This document shows, piece by piece, positions 9,949-16,389 of a stretch of DNA of 16,389 bases (within the stretch, counting starts at the first letter, position 1; each line of letters opens with the position of its first letter). A program made the translations under genes and the position numbers. The notes beneath the pieces are model-generated. The model was not told the DNA's origin. It saw only the letters and a list, made by a program, of their open reading frames with translations, and ran no database searches. Origin of the DNA: Betaproteobacteria bacterium UBA931 (GTDB taxonomy: Bacteria; Pseudomonadota; Gammaproteobacteria; Burkholderiales; Casimicrobiaceae). The DNA lies in the NCBI GenBank assembly GCA_002293615.1, contig DBDN01000084.1:449-16837 (forward strand). Direction: 5' to 3'.

Positions 9949-10551
9949 TCAACGGCACAAGCCTTGAAGTTGCGCCATCAACGCCCGTACTGCGATCCCA
10001 CGATGCGATATTTCGTTTTTTTCCTCCGGCGACAGTTCTGCGGCAGTTTTCCCATTCGGCAGTAAAAAATACGGGTCATATCCAAAACCGTTGCCGCCAC
10101 GCGGCATCTCGGTAATTTCGCCCATCCATGCCCCGCAAGCGATCAGCGGTGTTGGGTCATGGGCATGACGCACCAAAACCAACGCACAAAAATAATAGGC
10201 ACTTTTATCGGCATGTGTTTTTAATTGTGCAAGCAAATATTCATTATTGCGTATATCGGATTTCGGCTCCCCGGCAAACCGTGCGCTTTTCACACCCGGC
10301 GCATCGTCAAGTGCTCGTACACAAATCCCGGAATCATCGGCAAGCGCGGGCAAATTGGCACAACAGCTGGCGTATCGCGCCTTGGCCAGTGCGTTTTCAA
10401 TGAACGTTTCGTGCGGCTCATCCGCTTCTTCAATGCCCAATGTTTTCTGCGAAACGATATTGATGTCAAGCGGCGCCAGCAGTCGGGCAAATTCCCGACA
10501 TTTACCTTCATTATTTGACGCCAGAACCAACCGCGAAAACAAGCGATTCAT
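9949..10551 (-). CDS. rdgB: dITP/XTP pyrophosphatase (RdgB/HAM1)
   Basis: Hydrolyses non-canonical purine triphosphates (dITP, XTP) to monophosphates, keeping them out of DNA and RNA. 200 residues, the usual size. Motifs: SNNEGK (12-17, substrate phosphates), ADDSG (71-75, metal and base), GVKSARFAG (86-94), [10 protein letters not shown] and the C-terminal SHRG. Its ATG overlaps the rph stop by 4 bases (10548-10551), and hemW starts 3 bp after its own stop. The rph-rdgB pairing is widespread in bacteria. Confidence 0.97.
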   Translation of the reverse strand: MNRLFSRLVLASNNEGKCREFARLLAPLDINIVSQKTLGIEEADEPHETFIENALAKARYASCCANLPALADDSGICVRALDDAPGVKSARFAGEPKSDIRNNEYLLAQLKTHADKSAYYFCALVLVRHAHDPTPLIACGAWMGEITEMPRGGNGFGYDPYFLLPNGKTAAELSPEEKNEISHRGIAVRALMAQLQGLCR

Positions 10552-11276
10552 TGTTTTGCCAGCACTCTTTTCTGTGCATCCATCAATTGCGTAATGCCTT
10601 GTTGCGCCAAGGCCAGCAATGTGTCTAATTCCTGTCGAGAAAACGCAGCACCTTCAGCGGTTCCTTGAATTTCGACAAACCCACCGCTACCGGTCATCAC
10701 GACATTCATATCCGTTTCACAATTGCTGTCCTCACTGTAATCAAGATCCAGCAAAGGTGCTCCCTCAACGATTCCGACGGACACCGCGGCAACATGATCT
10801 CGCAATGGGTTAGCGGTAAGCTCTCCTTGTTGGCACAATCGCGACATCGCCAGCGATAATGCCAGCCATGCCCCGGTAATCGATGCGCAACGCGTCCCGC
10901 CATCCGCTTGCAATACATCGCAATCAATACGCACAGTGCGGCTGCCAAGCGCATGCAAGTCGGTTACCGCACGTAGGCTACGTCCAATCAAACGCTGAAT
11001 TTCCTGCGTGCGCCCGGATGGCTTGATGCTTTGGCTCTCGCGTTTGGTGCGGGTATGTGTTGCTTGCGGCAACATTCCATACTCGGCCGTCAACCAGCCT
11101 TGCCCTTTGTCTTTCAGAAATCCAGGCACATCATCTTCAATGCTTACTGCGCACATGACTTTGGTTTCGCCTTGCGTCACCAGCACCGAGCCCTCAGCGT
11201 AACGCAACCAATCCAATTCAAAGCTAACGGGGCGCAACGCTTGCGCGGCACGTTTGTGTAAACGATGAATCGACAT
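10548..11276 (-). CDS. rph: Ribonuclease PH
   Basis: Phosphate-dependent 3'-to-5' exoribonuclease trimming tRNA precursors and other RNAs, normally a hexamer. 242 residues, within the family range. Recognisable blocks: the N-terminal [64 protein letters not shown], and [20 protein letters not shown] with the catalytic acidic residues, then [15 protein letters not shown]. It is the first gene of the rph-rdgB-hemW-methyltransferase operon, with a GGGAG Shine-Dalgarno about 9 nt before the ATG. argH ends 83 bp upstream on the same strand, so read-through from argH is possible. Confidence 0.97.
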   Translation of the reverse strand: MSIHRLHKRAAQALRPVSFELDWLRYAEGSVLVTQGETKVMCAVSIEDDVPGFLKDKGQGWLTAEYGMLPQATHTRTKRESQSIKPSGRTQEIQRLIGRSLRAVTDLHALGSRTVRIDCDVLQADGGTRCASITGAWLALSLAMSRLCQQGELTANPLRDHVAAVSVGIVEGAPLLDLDYSEDSNCETDMNVVMTGSGGFVEIQGTAEGAAFSRQELDTLLALAQQGITQLMDAQKRVLAKQ

Positions 11277-11359
11277 AATGGTAGCTCCCGTTCATTTTTT
11301 TCAACGCCATCACGACGCGCCCTTGTCGCGATTTTGGCATAAACTGACAATACGCTTAC

Positions 11360-12763
11360 TTATCTTTTTTCTGCATCCAGTTGCGCCAACGCTTGGTCGA
11401 TCGCTTTACGCACCTGTTCGGGCGCGGTGCCGCCCGGATGGTTACGCGAAGCTACTGAGCCCTCCAGCGTCAACACATCGTATACATCTTCGTCGATCAA
11501 CGACGAAAATCGCTTTAAGGTCGGAAGCGGCAATGCGGCAAGATCAAGATTTTTCGTCTCTGCTTCGCGCACCGCTTGCGCCACAGCTTCATGAGCATCG
11601 CGAAACGGCATGCCGCGGCGAACAAGATAATCGGCAAGGTCTGTCGCCGTCGCATATCCTTCGCGCGCCGCTTCCCGCATTCGCTCAGGTTCCGGCGTAA
11701 TCCCATGCGCGACCAGATCAGTGACAATCGCAAGCGTTGCCATCAGCGTATCAACGGTGTCAAACAACGGCTCCTTGTCTTCTTGATTATCTTTGTTGTA
11801 TGCCAACGGCTGGCTTTTCATCAGCGTTATCAGCGCCATCAGATGCCCAACCACACGCCCGGTTTTACCGCGCACCAGTTCCGGCACGTCCGGATTTTTT
11901 TTCTGCGGCATGATGGAACTGCCCGTACAAAAACTGTCGGCAAGACGAATAAAGCCAAAACGCGGCGATGACCACAATACCAGCTCTTCGGAAAAACGCG
12001 ACAAATGCACCATGATCAATACGGCAGCAGCAGAAAACTCTATAGCAAAATCGCGATCGGACACAGCGTCCAGAGAATTGCCGCAAAGCGCCTCAAAACC
12101 AAGCTCATCAGCAACCTGTTGCCGATTGATCGGATAGCTGGTACCCGCCAATGCCGCCGCTCCCAACGGCAAGTGATTGACACGACGACGGGCATCGTCA
12201 AGCCGTTCGCTGTCACGCGCAAACATGGCTTCATATGCCAACAGGTGATGAGCAAAAGTAATTGGCTGCGCCACCTGCAAATGCGTAAACCCCGGCATGA
12301 TCACGTCCTCGTGGCGCGACGCCAACATCAGAAATGCACGGCGTAGCAACGCCAAATGCGTACTTAAATGGTCAATAGCATTACGCAGCCAAAGACGGAT
12401 ATCCGTCGCAACCTGGTCATTTCGCGATCTTCCCGTATGTAAGCGCTTACCCGCGTCCCCGACTAATTCAGTCAGGCGGCGCTCAATGTTAAGGTGAACA
12501 TCTTCAAGGTCGATTGACCAAGTAAATACCCCTTCCGTAATTTCTTCGGAAATTTGCTTAAGGCCGCGTTCAATATCGGCGAAATCGGAAACACTTAGAA
12601 TTTTTGCGTCTTTAAGCATCCGTGCGTGCGCCAACGATCCGGCAATATCTTCGGCATACATACGGCGGTCAAAATCCGCCGACGCCGTATAGCGCTTTAC
12701 CTGTTCGGAAACCGGTTCCGAAAAACGACCCGACCAGCCGCTTGTTTTGAAGTTTTCAGCCAT
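11360..12763 (-). CDS. argH: Argininosuccinate lyase
   Basis: Last step of arginine synthesis: argininosuccinate to arginine plus fumarate, in the cytoplasm, as a tetramer. 467 residues (E. coli 457). Fumarase/aspartase superfamily signatures: [12 protein letters not shown] (110-121), the catalytic-region [11 protein letters not shown] (157-167) and the mobile-loop signature [12 protein letters not shown] (281-292), with the catalytic serine at 282 or 283. The ATG at 12761-12763 has no clear Shine-Dalgarno. It is transcribed divergently from the kinase gene on its right, an argH/algZ arrangement familiar from beta- and gammaproteobacteria. Confidence 0.98.
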   Translation of the reverse strand: MAENFKTSGWSGRFSEPVSEQVKRYTASADFDRRMYAEDIAGSLAHARMLKDAKILSVSDFADIERGLKQISEEITEGVFTWSIDLEDVHLNIERRLTELVGDAGKRLHTGRSRNDQVATDIRLWLRNAIDHLSTHLALLRRAFLMLASRHEDVIMPGFTHLQVAQPITFAHHLLAYEAMFARDSERLDDARRRVNHLPLGAAALAGTSYPINRQQVADELGFEALCGNSLDAVSDRDFAIEFSAAAVLIMVHLSRFSEELVLWSSPRFGFIRLADSFCTGSSIMPQKKNPDVPELVRGKTGRVVGHLMALITLMKSQPLAYNKDNQEDKEPLFDTVDTLMATLAIVTDLVAHGITPEPERMREAAREGYATATDLADYLVRRGMPFRDAHEAVAQAVREAETKNLDLAALPLPTLKRFSSLIDEDVYDVLTLEGSVASRNHPGGTAPEQVRKAIDQALAQLDAEKR

Positions 12764-12924
12764 AAAGTTTTCATTTTGAGTTAAGCAGCAGCATTCTGTG
12801 CATCAACATATTTTAATCAACGTTCAACTTGCGCAATGTTTGAGAGTAACCGAAAATGGGTATATTTGGTGATAATGCACACGCATTTTCGAAGTGCGTT
12901 TTCGGGTGTTCATGTAAAAAGTCG
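12764..12924. promoter_or_regulatory. Divergent promoter region between argH and the sensor kinase, with a LytTR-like half-site
   Basis: These 161 bp separate two divergent genes, so both promoters should lie here. On the minus strand TAAAAT (rc of 12811-12816) is a possible argH -10. On the plus strand TTGAGA (12840-12845) and a GATAAT at 12871-12876 are promoter-like but not well spaced. AACGTTCAA (12819-12827) matches the general LytTR half-site pattern in 8 of 9 positions. A poorer copy, AATGTTTGA, is at 12835-12843. ATCAAC is repeated at 12802 and 12816. Autoregulation by the neighbouring LytTR regulator is a guess. Confidence 0.4.
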
Positions 12925-13959
12925 ATGATTATAAGTCAGAAAGAAACCTTTCTTGCGTTACCCGATTGGCGTAATGTGGGCACGATGATACGCATTATCC
13001 TTGCCGTCAACCTGGGATTGTTGCTCGCGATTCTGGCGCGCGGCGCGCCCGGGCACCATTGGAGCCCTCTGTTTTTCGAACTGGCCATGTATGCTGAACC
13101 GTATCTTGTCCTGGAGTTGGCGGTGCTTTGGTTAATCGCGCCGTGGTTCTCTCGCTTGTCCACGCTGGCTGTCGTTGCGATAATAACCGCGATCACGATG
13201 ATTTGCGGATGCTTCATCAGTTGGCTGACCGACGAAACTTGGTCGGAAAAAACCGCTTGGCTGATTTTCTGGGGGCTGATCGCACAGATCGTCCTATTTT
13301 ATTACTTCCACGCACGCAACAAAATGTTATCGCCGGTCGTGACCGAGGCAAAGTTGCAAGCGCTTCAAGCGCGAATCCGCCCTCATTTTTTATTCAACAG
13401 CATCAACGCCGTAATGTCGATAGTCCGCCATGACCCTGCACACGCCGAGACCGCGTTGCAAGATATGGCCGATCTTTTTCGTGTATTGATGCGCGATAAC
13501 AAAGAATTAACCGTGTTGGCTGATGAGATCGAAATCTGCCGTCAATACCTGGGGCTGGAAAAACTGCGTTTGGGATCGCGCCTGATTGTCGGTTGGCACG
13601 TTAAAAATATGCCGGAAGATGCATTGGTGCCACCATTGGTTTTGCAGCCTTTGTTGGAAAACGCCATTCACCACGGTATCGAATCTTCGCCGACAGGTGG
13701 CGAAATTTCCATCAATATTTTTCTGTCACGCGGTGAAGTGCATGCTATTTTGCGCAACCCATACCGTCCCGGCAACGACCGGCATCACCGCGGCAATCGC
13801 ATTGCAGTTGCCAATGTTCGCGCGCGGTTGGCTTTGCATTTTGATGCAGAAGCGCATTTAAGCGCCAAAGTCATCAACGGCGAAATTTACGAAACGCATA
13901 TCCGTATGCCGTATCGCCCAAAGAAAAAAAACAGCGCCGGAAATAAAAGTGGCTCATAG
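12925..13959 (+). CDS. algZ: LytS/AlgZ-type membrane sensor histidine kinase
   Basis: Sensor partner of the response regulator that follows. With this start it has 344 residues. About four membrane spans fill residues ~20-130. The His_kinase domain has RPHFLFNSIN with phospho-acceptor His154, and an HATPase region has PLVLQPLLENAIHHGIE (N-box). The nucleotide-binding glycine box is weak (HRGNRIAVANVRARL), as is common in this subfamily. The stop overlaps the regulator by 11 bases. An upstream in-frame ATG at 12856 (367 aa) is possible and has GAGAG before it. Its extra 23 residues are Cys-rich and unlike the family, and overlap promoter-like sequence, so 12925 was preferred. The name follows AlgZ/FimS homology; the signal sensed is unknown. 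Confidence 0.87.
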   Translation: MIISQKETFLALPDWRNVGTMIRIILAVNLGLLLAILARGAPGHHWSPLFFELAMYAEPYLVLELAVLWLIAPWFSRLSTLAVVAIITAITMICGCFISWLTDETWSEKTAWLIFWGLIAQIVLFYYFHARNKMLSPVVTEAKLQALQARIRPHFLFNSINAVMSIVRHDPAHAETALQDMADLFRVLMRDNKELTVLADEIEICRQYLGLEKLRLGSRLIVGWHVKNMPEDALVPPLVLQPLLENAIHHGIESSPTGGEISINIFLSRGEVHAILRNPYRPGNDRHHRGNRIAVANVRARLALHFDAEAHLSAKVINGEIYETHIRMPYRPKKKNSAGNKSGS

Positions 13960-14746
13960 AACAACTTCTCGGCCTTTACGTATCTTGATCGTCGATGACG
14001 AGATGCTCGCCCGTCAACGCCTGCGTGATTTGCTCGACGACATTCATAAAGTCTTACCGGTCACCGTAATAGGTGAAGTTGAAACCGGCCTGGAAGCATT
14101 ACATTGGATACAGAATTCCGAAATCGATTTACTACTCACCGATATTCATATGCCCGATATGAATGGCGTTGAGCTCGCCGGACATCTGCACAAAATGGTG
14201 CGCCCGCCGCGTATTATTTTCACTACCGCATACAATGAACACGCTGTTCAGGCATTCGAATTAAACGCCATCGATTATCTGATGAAACCGGTACGGGTCG
14301 ATCGCTTGCTTGCCGCATTGCGCAAAGTACCGGCGCTCAAACCCATTAGCGAATCGCAATTGGAAAATCTGCCCGCCAATGCCCGTCATTTCCTGCCTGT
14401 GATCGGGCGATCACGAATTGAACTCATACCCATCGACAATATTCTGTACTTCAAGGCCGAATTGAAATACGTTACGGCCAAAACGAAAGAACACGAATAT
14501 GTGCTAGAAGAATCGCTGACGCATCTTGAAGAAGAGTTTGGGCTTGATTTCCTGCGTATCCACCGCAGTTATCTGGTGGCGCGAAAGGCCATTAAAAATT
14601 TTGTCCACTTGCACCATGATGGTGAAAACGGCTGGTATGTCAATCTGCATCAGCTACCGGACAAGCTGCCTGTTTCACGTCGCCAACGCAACGTTCTGCA
14701 AAACTTCATCGACCACGCCATGAATACGACTCCAGAAAACAAATAA
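13949..14746 (+). CDS. algR: LytTR-family response regulator (AlgR-like)
   Basis: DNA-binding output of the two-component pair. 265 residues with a GTG start at 13949, inside the end of the kinase gene. The CheY-like receiver has acidic residues Asp16-Asp17, phospho-acceptor Asp65 in LLLTDIHMPDMNG, the Thr pair in FTTAYNEHA and Lys113 in DYLMKPV. A linker leads to a LytTR domain (about 148-255): IELIPIDNILYFKAELKYV, FLRIHRSYLVARKAI and LPVSRRQRNVLQNF. LytTR proteins bind short direct repeats and regulate virulence, pili, biofilm or autolysis in relatives. Here the targets are unknown. A GC-rich hairpin follows the stop codon directly. hemC, which often follows algR in relatives, is absent. 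Confidence 0.93.
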   Translation: MAHRTTSRPLRILIVDDEMLARQRLRDLLDDIHKVLPVTVIGEVETGLEALHWIQNSEIDLLLTDIHMPDMNGVELAGHLHKMVRPPRIIFTTAYNEHAVQAFELNAIDYLMKPVRVDRLLAALRKVPALKPISESQLENLPANARHFLPVIGRSRIELIPIDNILYFKAELKYVTAKTKEHEYVLEESLTHLEEEFGLDFLRIHRSYLVARKAIKNFVHLHHDGENGWYVNLHQLPDKLPVSRRQRNVLQNFIDHAMNTTPENK

Positions 14747-14782
14747 CCGGGCAACAACGCCCGGCAGAGCATACAATTTTTT
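14747..14782 (+). terminator. Possible terminator after the response regulator
   Basis: CCGGGC-aacaac-GCCCGG (14747-14764) forms a perfect 6-bp GC stem starting on the base after the TAA stop. The run of six T (14777-14782) comes 12 nt after the stem, farther than in a textbook terminator. It may end or weaken transcription before the kinase gene at 14842. Confidence 0.5.
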
Positions 14783-14809
14783 ACTGATATCTAGCGCCTG
14801 AGTTAAAAT
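14780..14809 (+). promoter_or_regulatory. Putative sigma70 promoter for the PfkB-family kinase
   Basis: TTTACT (14780-14785) and TAAAAT (14804-14809) are 18 bp apart and end 32 bp before the ATG at 14842. Match to consensus is 4/6 and 5/6. This supports a transcription unit separate from the two-component pair. Confidence 0.4.
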
Positions 14810-14841
14810 TTCCTACCTTTCACATTTTCATCCATGATGCT

Positions 14842-15786
14842 ATGCCTCGAATTCTGATTTGCGGTTCACTTGCTTACGACACTATTTCTGTTTTTCCCGA
14901 TCATTTTGCCAAGTATATTCTGCCCGATCACGTACATCGTCTGTCGGTTTCCTTTCTCGTCAACAACCTGCGGCGCGAATGGGGCGGCTGTGCGGGCAAT
15001 ATTGCATACACACTGAAAAAAATCGGCGGATCGCCGGTAATCATGGCAACACTTGGCGCGGAAGACGGTAAAGCGTATCAAGAGCGATTAAACACATTAG
15101 ACATCGCCCAAGACGGTATAAAACTTGTCCCCGGCGCATACACGGCACAAGCGACAATCATGACCGATCTTGGCGACAACCAGATCACATCTTTCTTCCC
15201 AGGCGCAATGAATGAGTCGTATCAACTTAACGTTGCCGACGTTTCTGATATCGCGCTTGGCATTGTTTCGCCGGACGGCAAAGAAGGCATGCTGCAACAC
15301 GCTCGGCAATTTCATCAGGCGGGCATCCCTTTTGTTCTCGATCCGGGGCAAGGTATGCCCATGTTTGGCAAAGAAGAATTATTGGAAATGATTGCGCTTG
15401 CTGATATCGCCGCACTCAATGATTACGAAGCAGAATTGCTTAGCCAAAAAACGGAGTTATCCTTAGATGAAATCGCGCAAAAACTACGCGCCTTGATTAT
15501 TACCTACGGCAGCCAAGGCTCGCAAATCTTCACGCAAAAAGAAAGCATAAAGATCCCCGCCGTAAAACCTGATGCTGAAATTGATCCGACTGGATGCGGT
15601 GATGCTTACCGCGCCGGTCTGCTCTACGGCATTGCCCACAAGTGGTCTTGGCATAAGACCGGTCAGCTTGCTGCTCTTTTGGGCAGCATCAAATTATCGT
15701 TTTCTGGTCCGCAGAATCATGAAGTTGACCGTGATTTGCTCGCGCGCCGTTATTTTGATGCGTTTGGTGAAGCGCTTTGGTCTTGA
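14842..15786 (+). CDS. PfkB-family carbohydrate/nucleoside kinase (adenosine kinase-like)
   Basis: ATP-dependent kinase of the ribokinase superfamily, 314 residues. Seen: the N-terminal strand with ILICGSLAYDTI, the Gly-Gly substrate motif REWGGCAGNIAYTLKKIGG (about 45-63), FVLDPGQG, LNDYEAELL, and the PfkB signature DPTGCGDAYRAG (248-259) with catalytic base Asp254. A Cys replaces the usual Ala in the anion-hole GAGD. The overall pattern is closest to the bacterial adenosine kinase / sugar kinase group, but the substrate cannot be fixed from sequence. No Shine-Dalgarno is evident before the ATG. The gene stands alone and converges on the rRNA operon. Confidence 0.9.
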   Translation: MPRILICGSLAYDTISVFPDHFAKYILPDHVHRLSVSFLVNNLRREWGGCAGNIAYTLKKIGGSPVIMATLGAEDGKAYQERLNTLDIAQDGIKLVPGAYTAQATIMTDLGDNQITSFFPGAMNESYQLNVADVSDIALGIVSPDGKEGMLQHARQFHQAGIPFVLDPGQGMPMFGKEELLEMIALADIAALNDYEAELLSQKTELSLDEIAQKLRALIITYGSQGSQIFTQKESIKIPAVKPDAEIDPTGCGDAYRAGLLYGIAHKWSWHKTGQLAALLGSIKLSFSGPQNHEVDRDLLARRYFDAFGEALWS

Positions 15787-15836
15787 ATTGTTTTCTACGT
15801 TACTGATTTAATTTTCAATAATAATTTTCTGCCATA

Positions 15837-15871
15837 AAAAACGCCCCATCATTTTTGGATGGGGCGTTTTT
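15837..15871. terminator. Bidirectional rho-independent terminator
   Basis: AAAAACGCCCCATC (15837-15850) pairs perfectly with GATGGGGCGTTTTT (15858-15871) around a 7-base loop. It gives a GC-rich stem with a T-run on the right for plus-strand transcripts and on the left (TTTTTT) for minus-strand transcripts. It lies 50 bp after the PfkB-family gene and 9 bp beyond the 5S rRNA 3' end, so it should end both units. Confidence 0.93.
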
Positions 15872-15880
15872 GTTGTGGGT

Positions 15881-15996
15881 GCCTGACAATGACCTACTTT
15901 CACACGCGAGAATGCGTACTATCATCGGCGTACTGCCGTTTCACGGTCCTGTTCGAGATGGGAAGGCGTGGGACCGGCAGGCTATGGTCGTCAGGC
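15881..15996 (-). rRNA. rrf: 5S ribosomal RNA
   Basis: The ends GCCTGACGACC and GGTCATTGTCAGGC pair to form helix I of 5S rRNA. Inside are CCCACGCCTTCCCATCTCGA and GAACAGGACCGTGAAACG, plus GCCGATGATAGT and GTGTGAAAGTAGGTCA, all standard proteobacterial 5S blocks. About 116 nt, downstream of 23S in the usual order. Ends are placed by helix I pairing and may be off by a base or two. Confidence 0.95.
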
Positions 15997-16063
15997 GTAG
16001 AGGGACGGAAAGCAAGAAATAGATCGATTGTTTCTTCGTTCGTAAAAGAACGCACTGTTATGG

Positions 16064-16389
16064 AGTCAAGCCTCACGAGTGATTAGTACTGGTTAGCTTA
16101 ACGCATTACTGCGCTTCCACACCCAGCCTATCAACGTTGTGGTCTTCAACGGCTCTTTAGGGGACTCAAAGTCCCGGGACATCTTATCTTCAGGCGAGTT
16201 TCCCGCTTAGATGCTTTCAGCGGTTATCTCTTCCGCACGTAGCTACCCGGCAATGCGATTGGCATCACAACCGGTACACCAGCGGTGCGTCCACTCCGGT
16301 CCTCTCGTACTAGGAGCAGGTCCCGTCAAATGTCCAGCGCCCACGGCAGATAGGGACCAAACTGTCTCACGACGTTTTAAACCCAGCTC
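16064..16389 (-). rRNA. rrl: 23S ribosomal RNA, 3' part only
   Basis: The last ~326 nt of 23S; the rest lies beyond the right edge. The sarcin-ricin loop AGTACGAGAGGACCGG is at 16296-16311 (minus strand). Further on are GATAGGCTGGGTGTGGAAGC, GCAGTAATGCGTTAAGCTAA and CCAGTACTAATCACTCGTGA, matching the 3' end of 23S. The 3' end is set by comparison with E. coli and is approximate. A 67-nt spacer to 5S holds no tRNA. Confidence 0.96.

Noticed and set aside
11277..11359. Separate strong promoter for rph in the argH-rph gap
   Set aside because: TTGTCA is present on the minus strand but no acceptable -10 lies at the right spacing, so it was left out.
15997..16063. tRNA gene in the 23S-5S spacer
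   Set aside because: 67 nt is short for a tRNA, and no TTCGAATC-type T-loop or cloverleaf arms are visible.

Overview
The window looks like a chromosomal segment of a betaproteobacterium with mid-range GC. This rests on the E. coli-like F1Fo genes, an argH / AlgZ-AlgR-type two-component neighbourhood, a tight rph-rdgB-hemW cluster, and 5S and 23S rRNA sequences of proteobacterial type. The genus cannot be named from the sequence alone. No phage, insertion sequence, CRISPR array or tRNA gene was recognised. Most of the window is core housekeeping.

Layout. (1) Positions 1-6139, minus strand: the ATP synthase operon, read right to left as atpI-atpB-atpE-atpF-atpH-atpA-atpG-atpD. atpD runs off the left edge, and atpC would be expected beyond it. 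(2) Positions 6140-6693: a non-coding stretch upstream of atpI with at least five inverted repeats, including a perfect 13-bp one. (3) Positions 6694-7521, minus: an orphan CsgG/HfaB-like lipoprotein with a TTG start and its own likely promoter. (4) Positions 7637-11276, minus: rph, rdgB, hemW and a MidA/NDUFAF7-type methyltransferase, joined by 4-base overlaps or a 3-base gap and almost certainly one operon. argH lies 83 bp upstream of rph on the same strand. (5) Positions 12764-12924: the divergent region between argH and a plus-strand pair, a LytS/AlgZ-type histidine kinase and a LytTR/AlgR-type response regulator. (6) Positions 14842-15786, plus: a PfkB-family (ribokinase / adenosine kinase-like) sugar or nucleoside kinase. 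(7) Positions 15837-15871: a perfect 14-bp bidirectional terminator shared by the kinase gene and a minus-strand rRNA operon, of which the 5S gene and the last ~326 nt of the 23S gene are present.

How the genes work together: the atp operon encodes the proton-driven ATP synthase. The rph-rdgB-hemW-midA block combines RNA 3'-end trimming, nucleotide-pool cleaning, haem delivery and a probable respiratory-complex assembly methyltransferase. The AlgZ/AlgR-like pair should phosphorelay from a membrane sensor to a DNA-binding LytTR regulator, and a LytTR-like half-site lies in its own upstream region.

No convincing new multi-gene system is visible. The least-explained parts are the structured 6.2-6.7 kb intergenic region, the orphan CsgG-like lipoprotein next to it, and the unknown signal and targets of the two-component pair.
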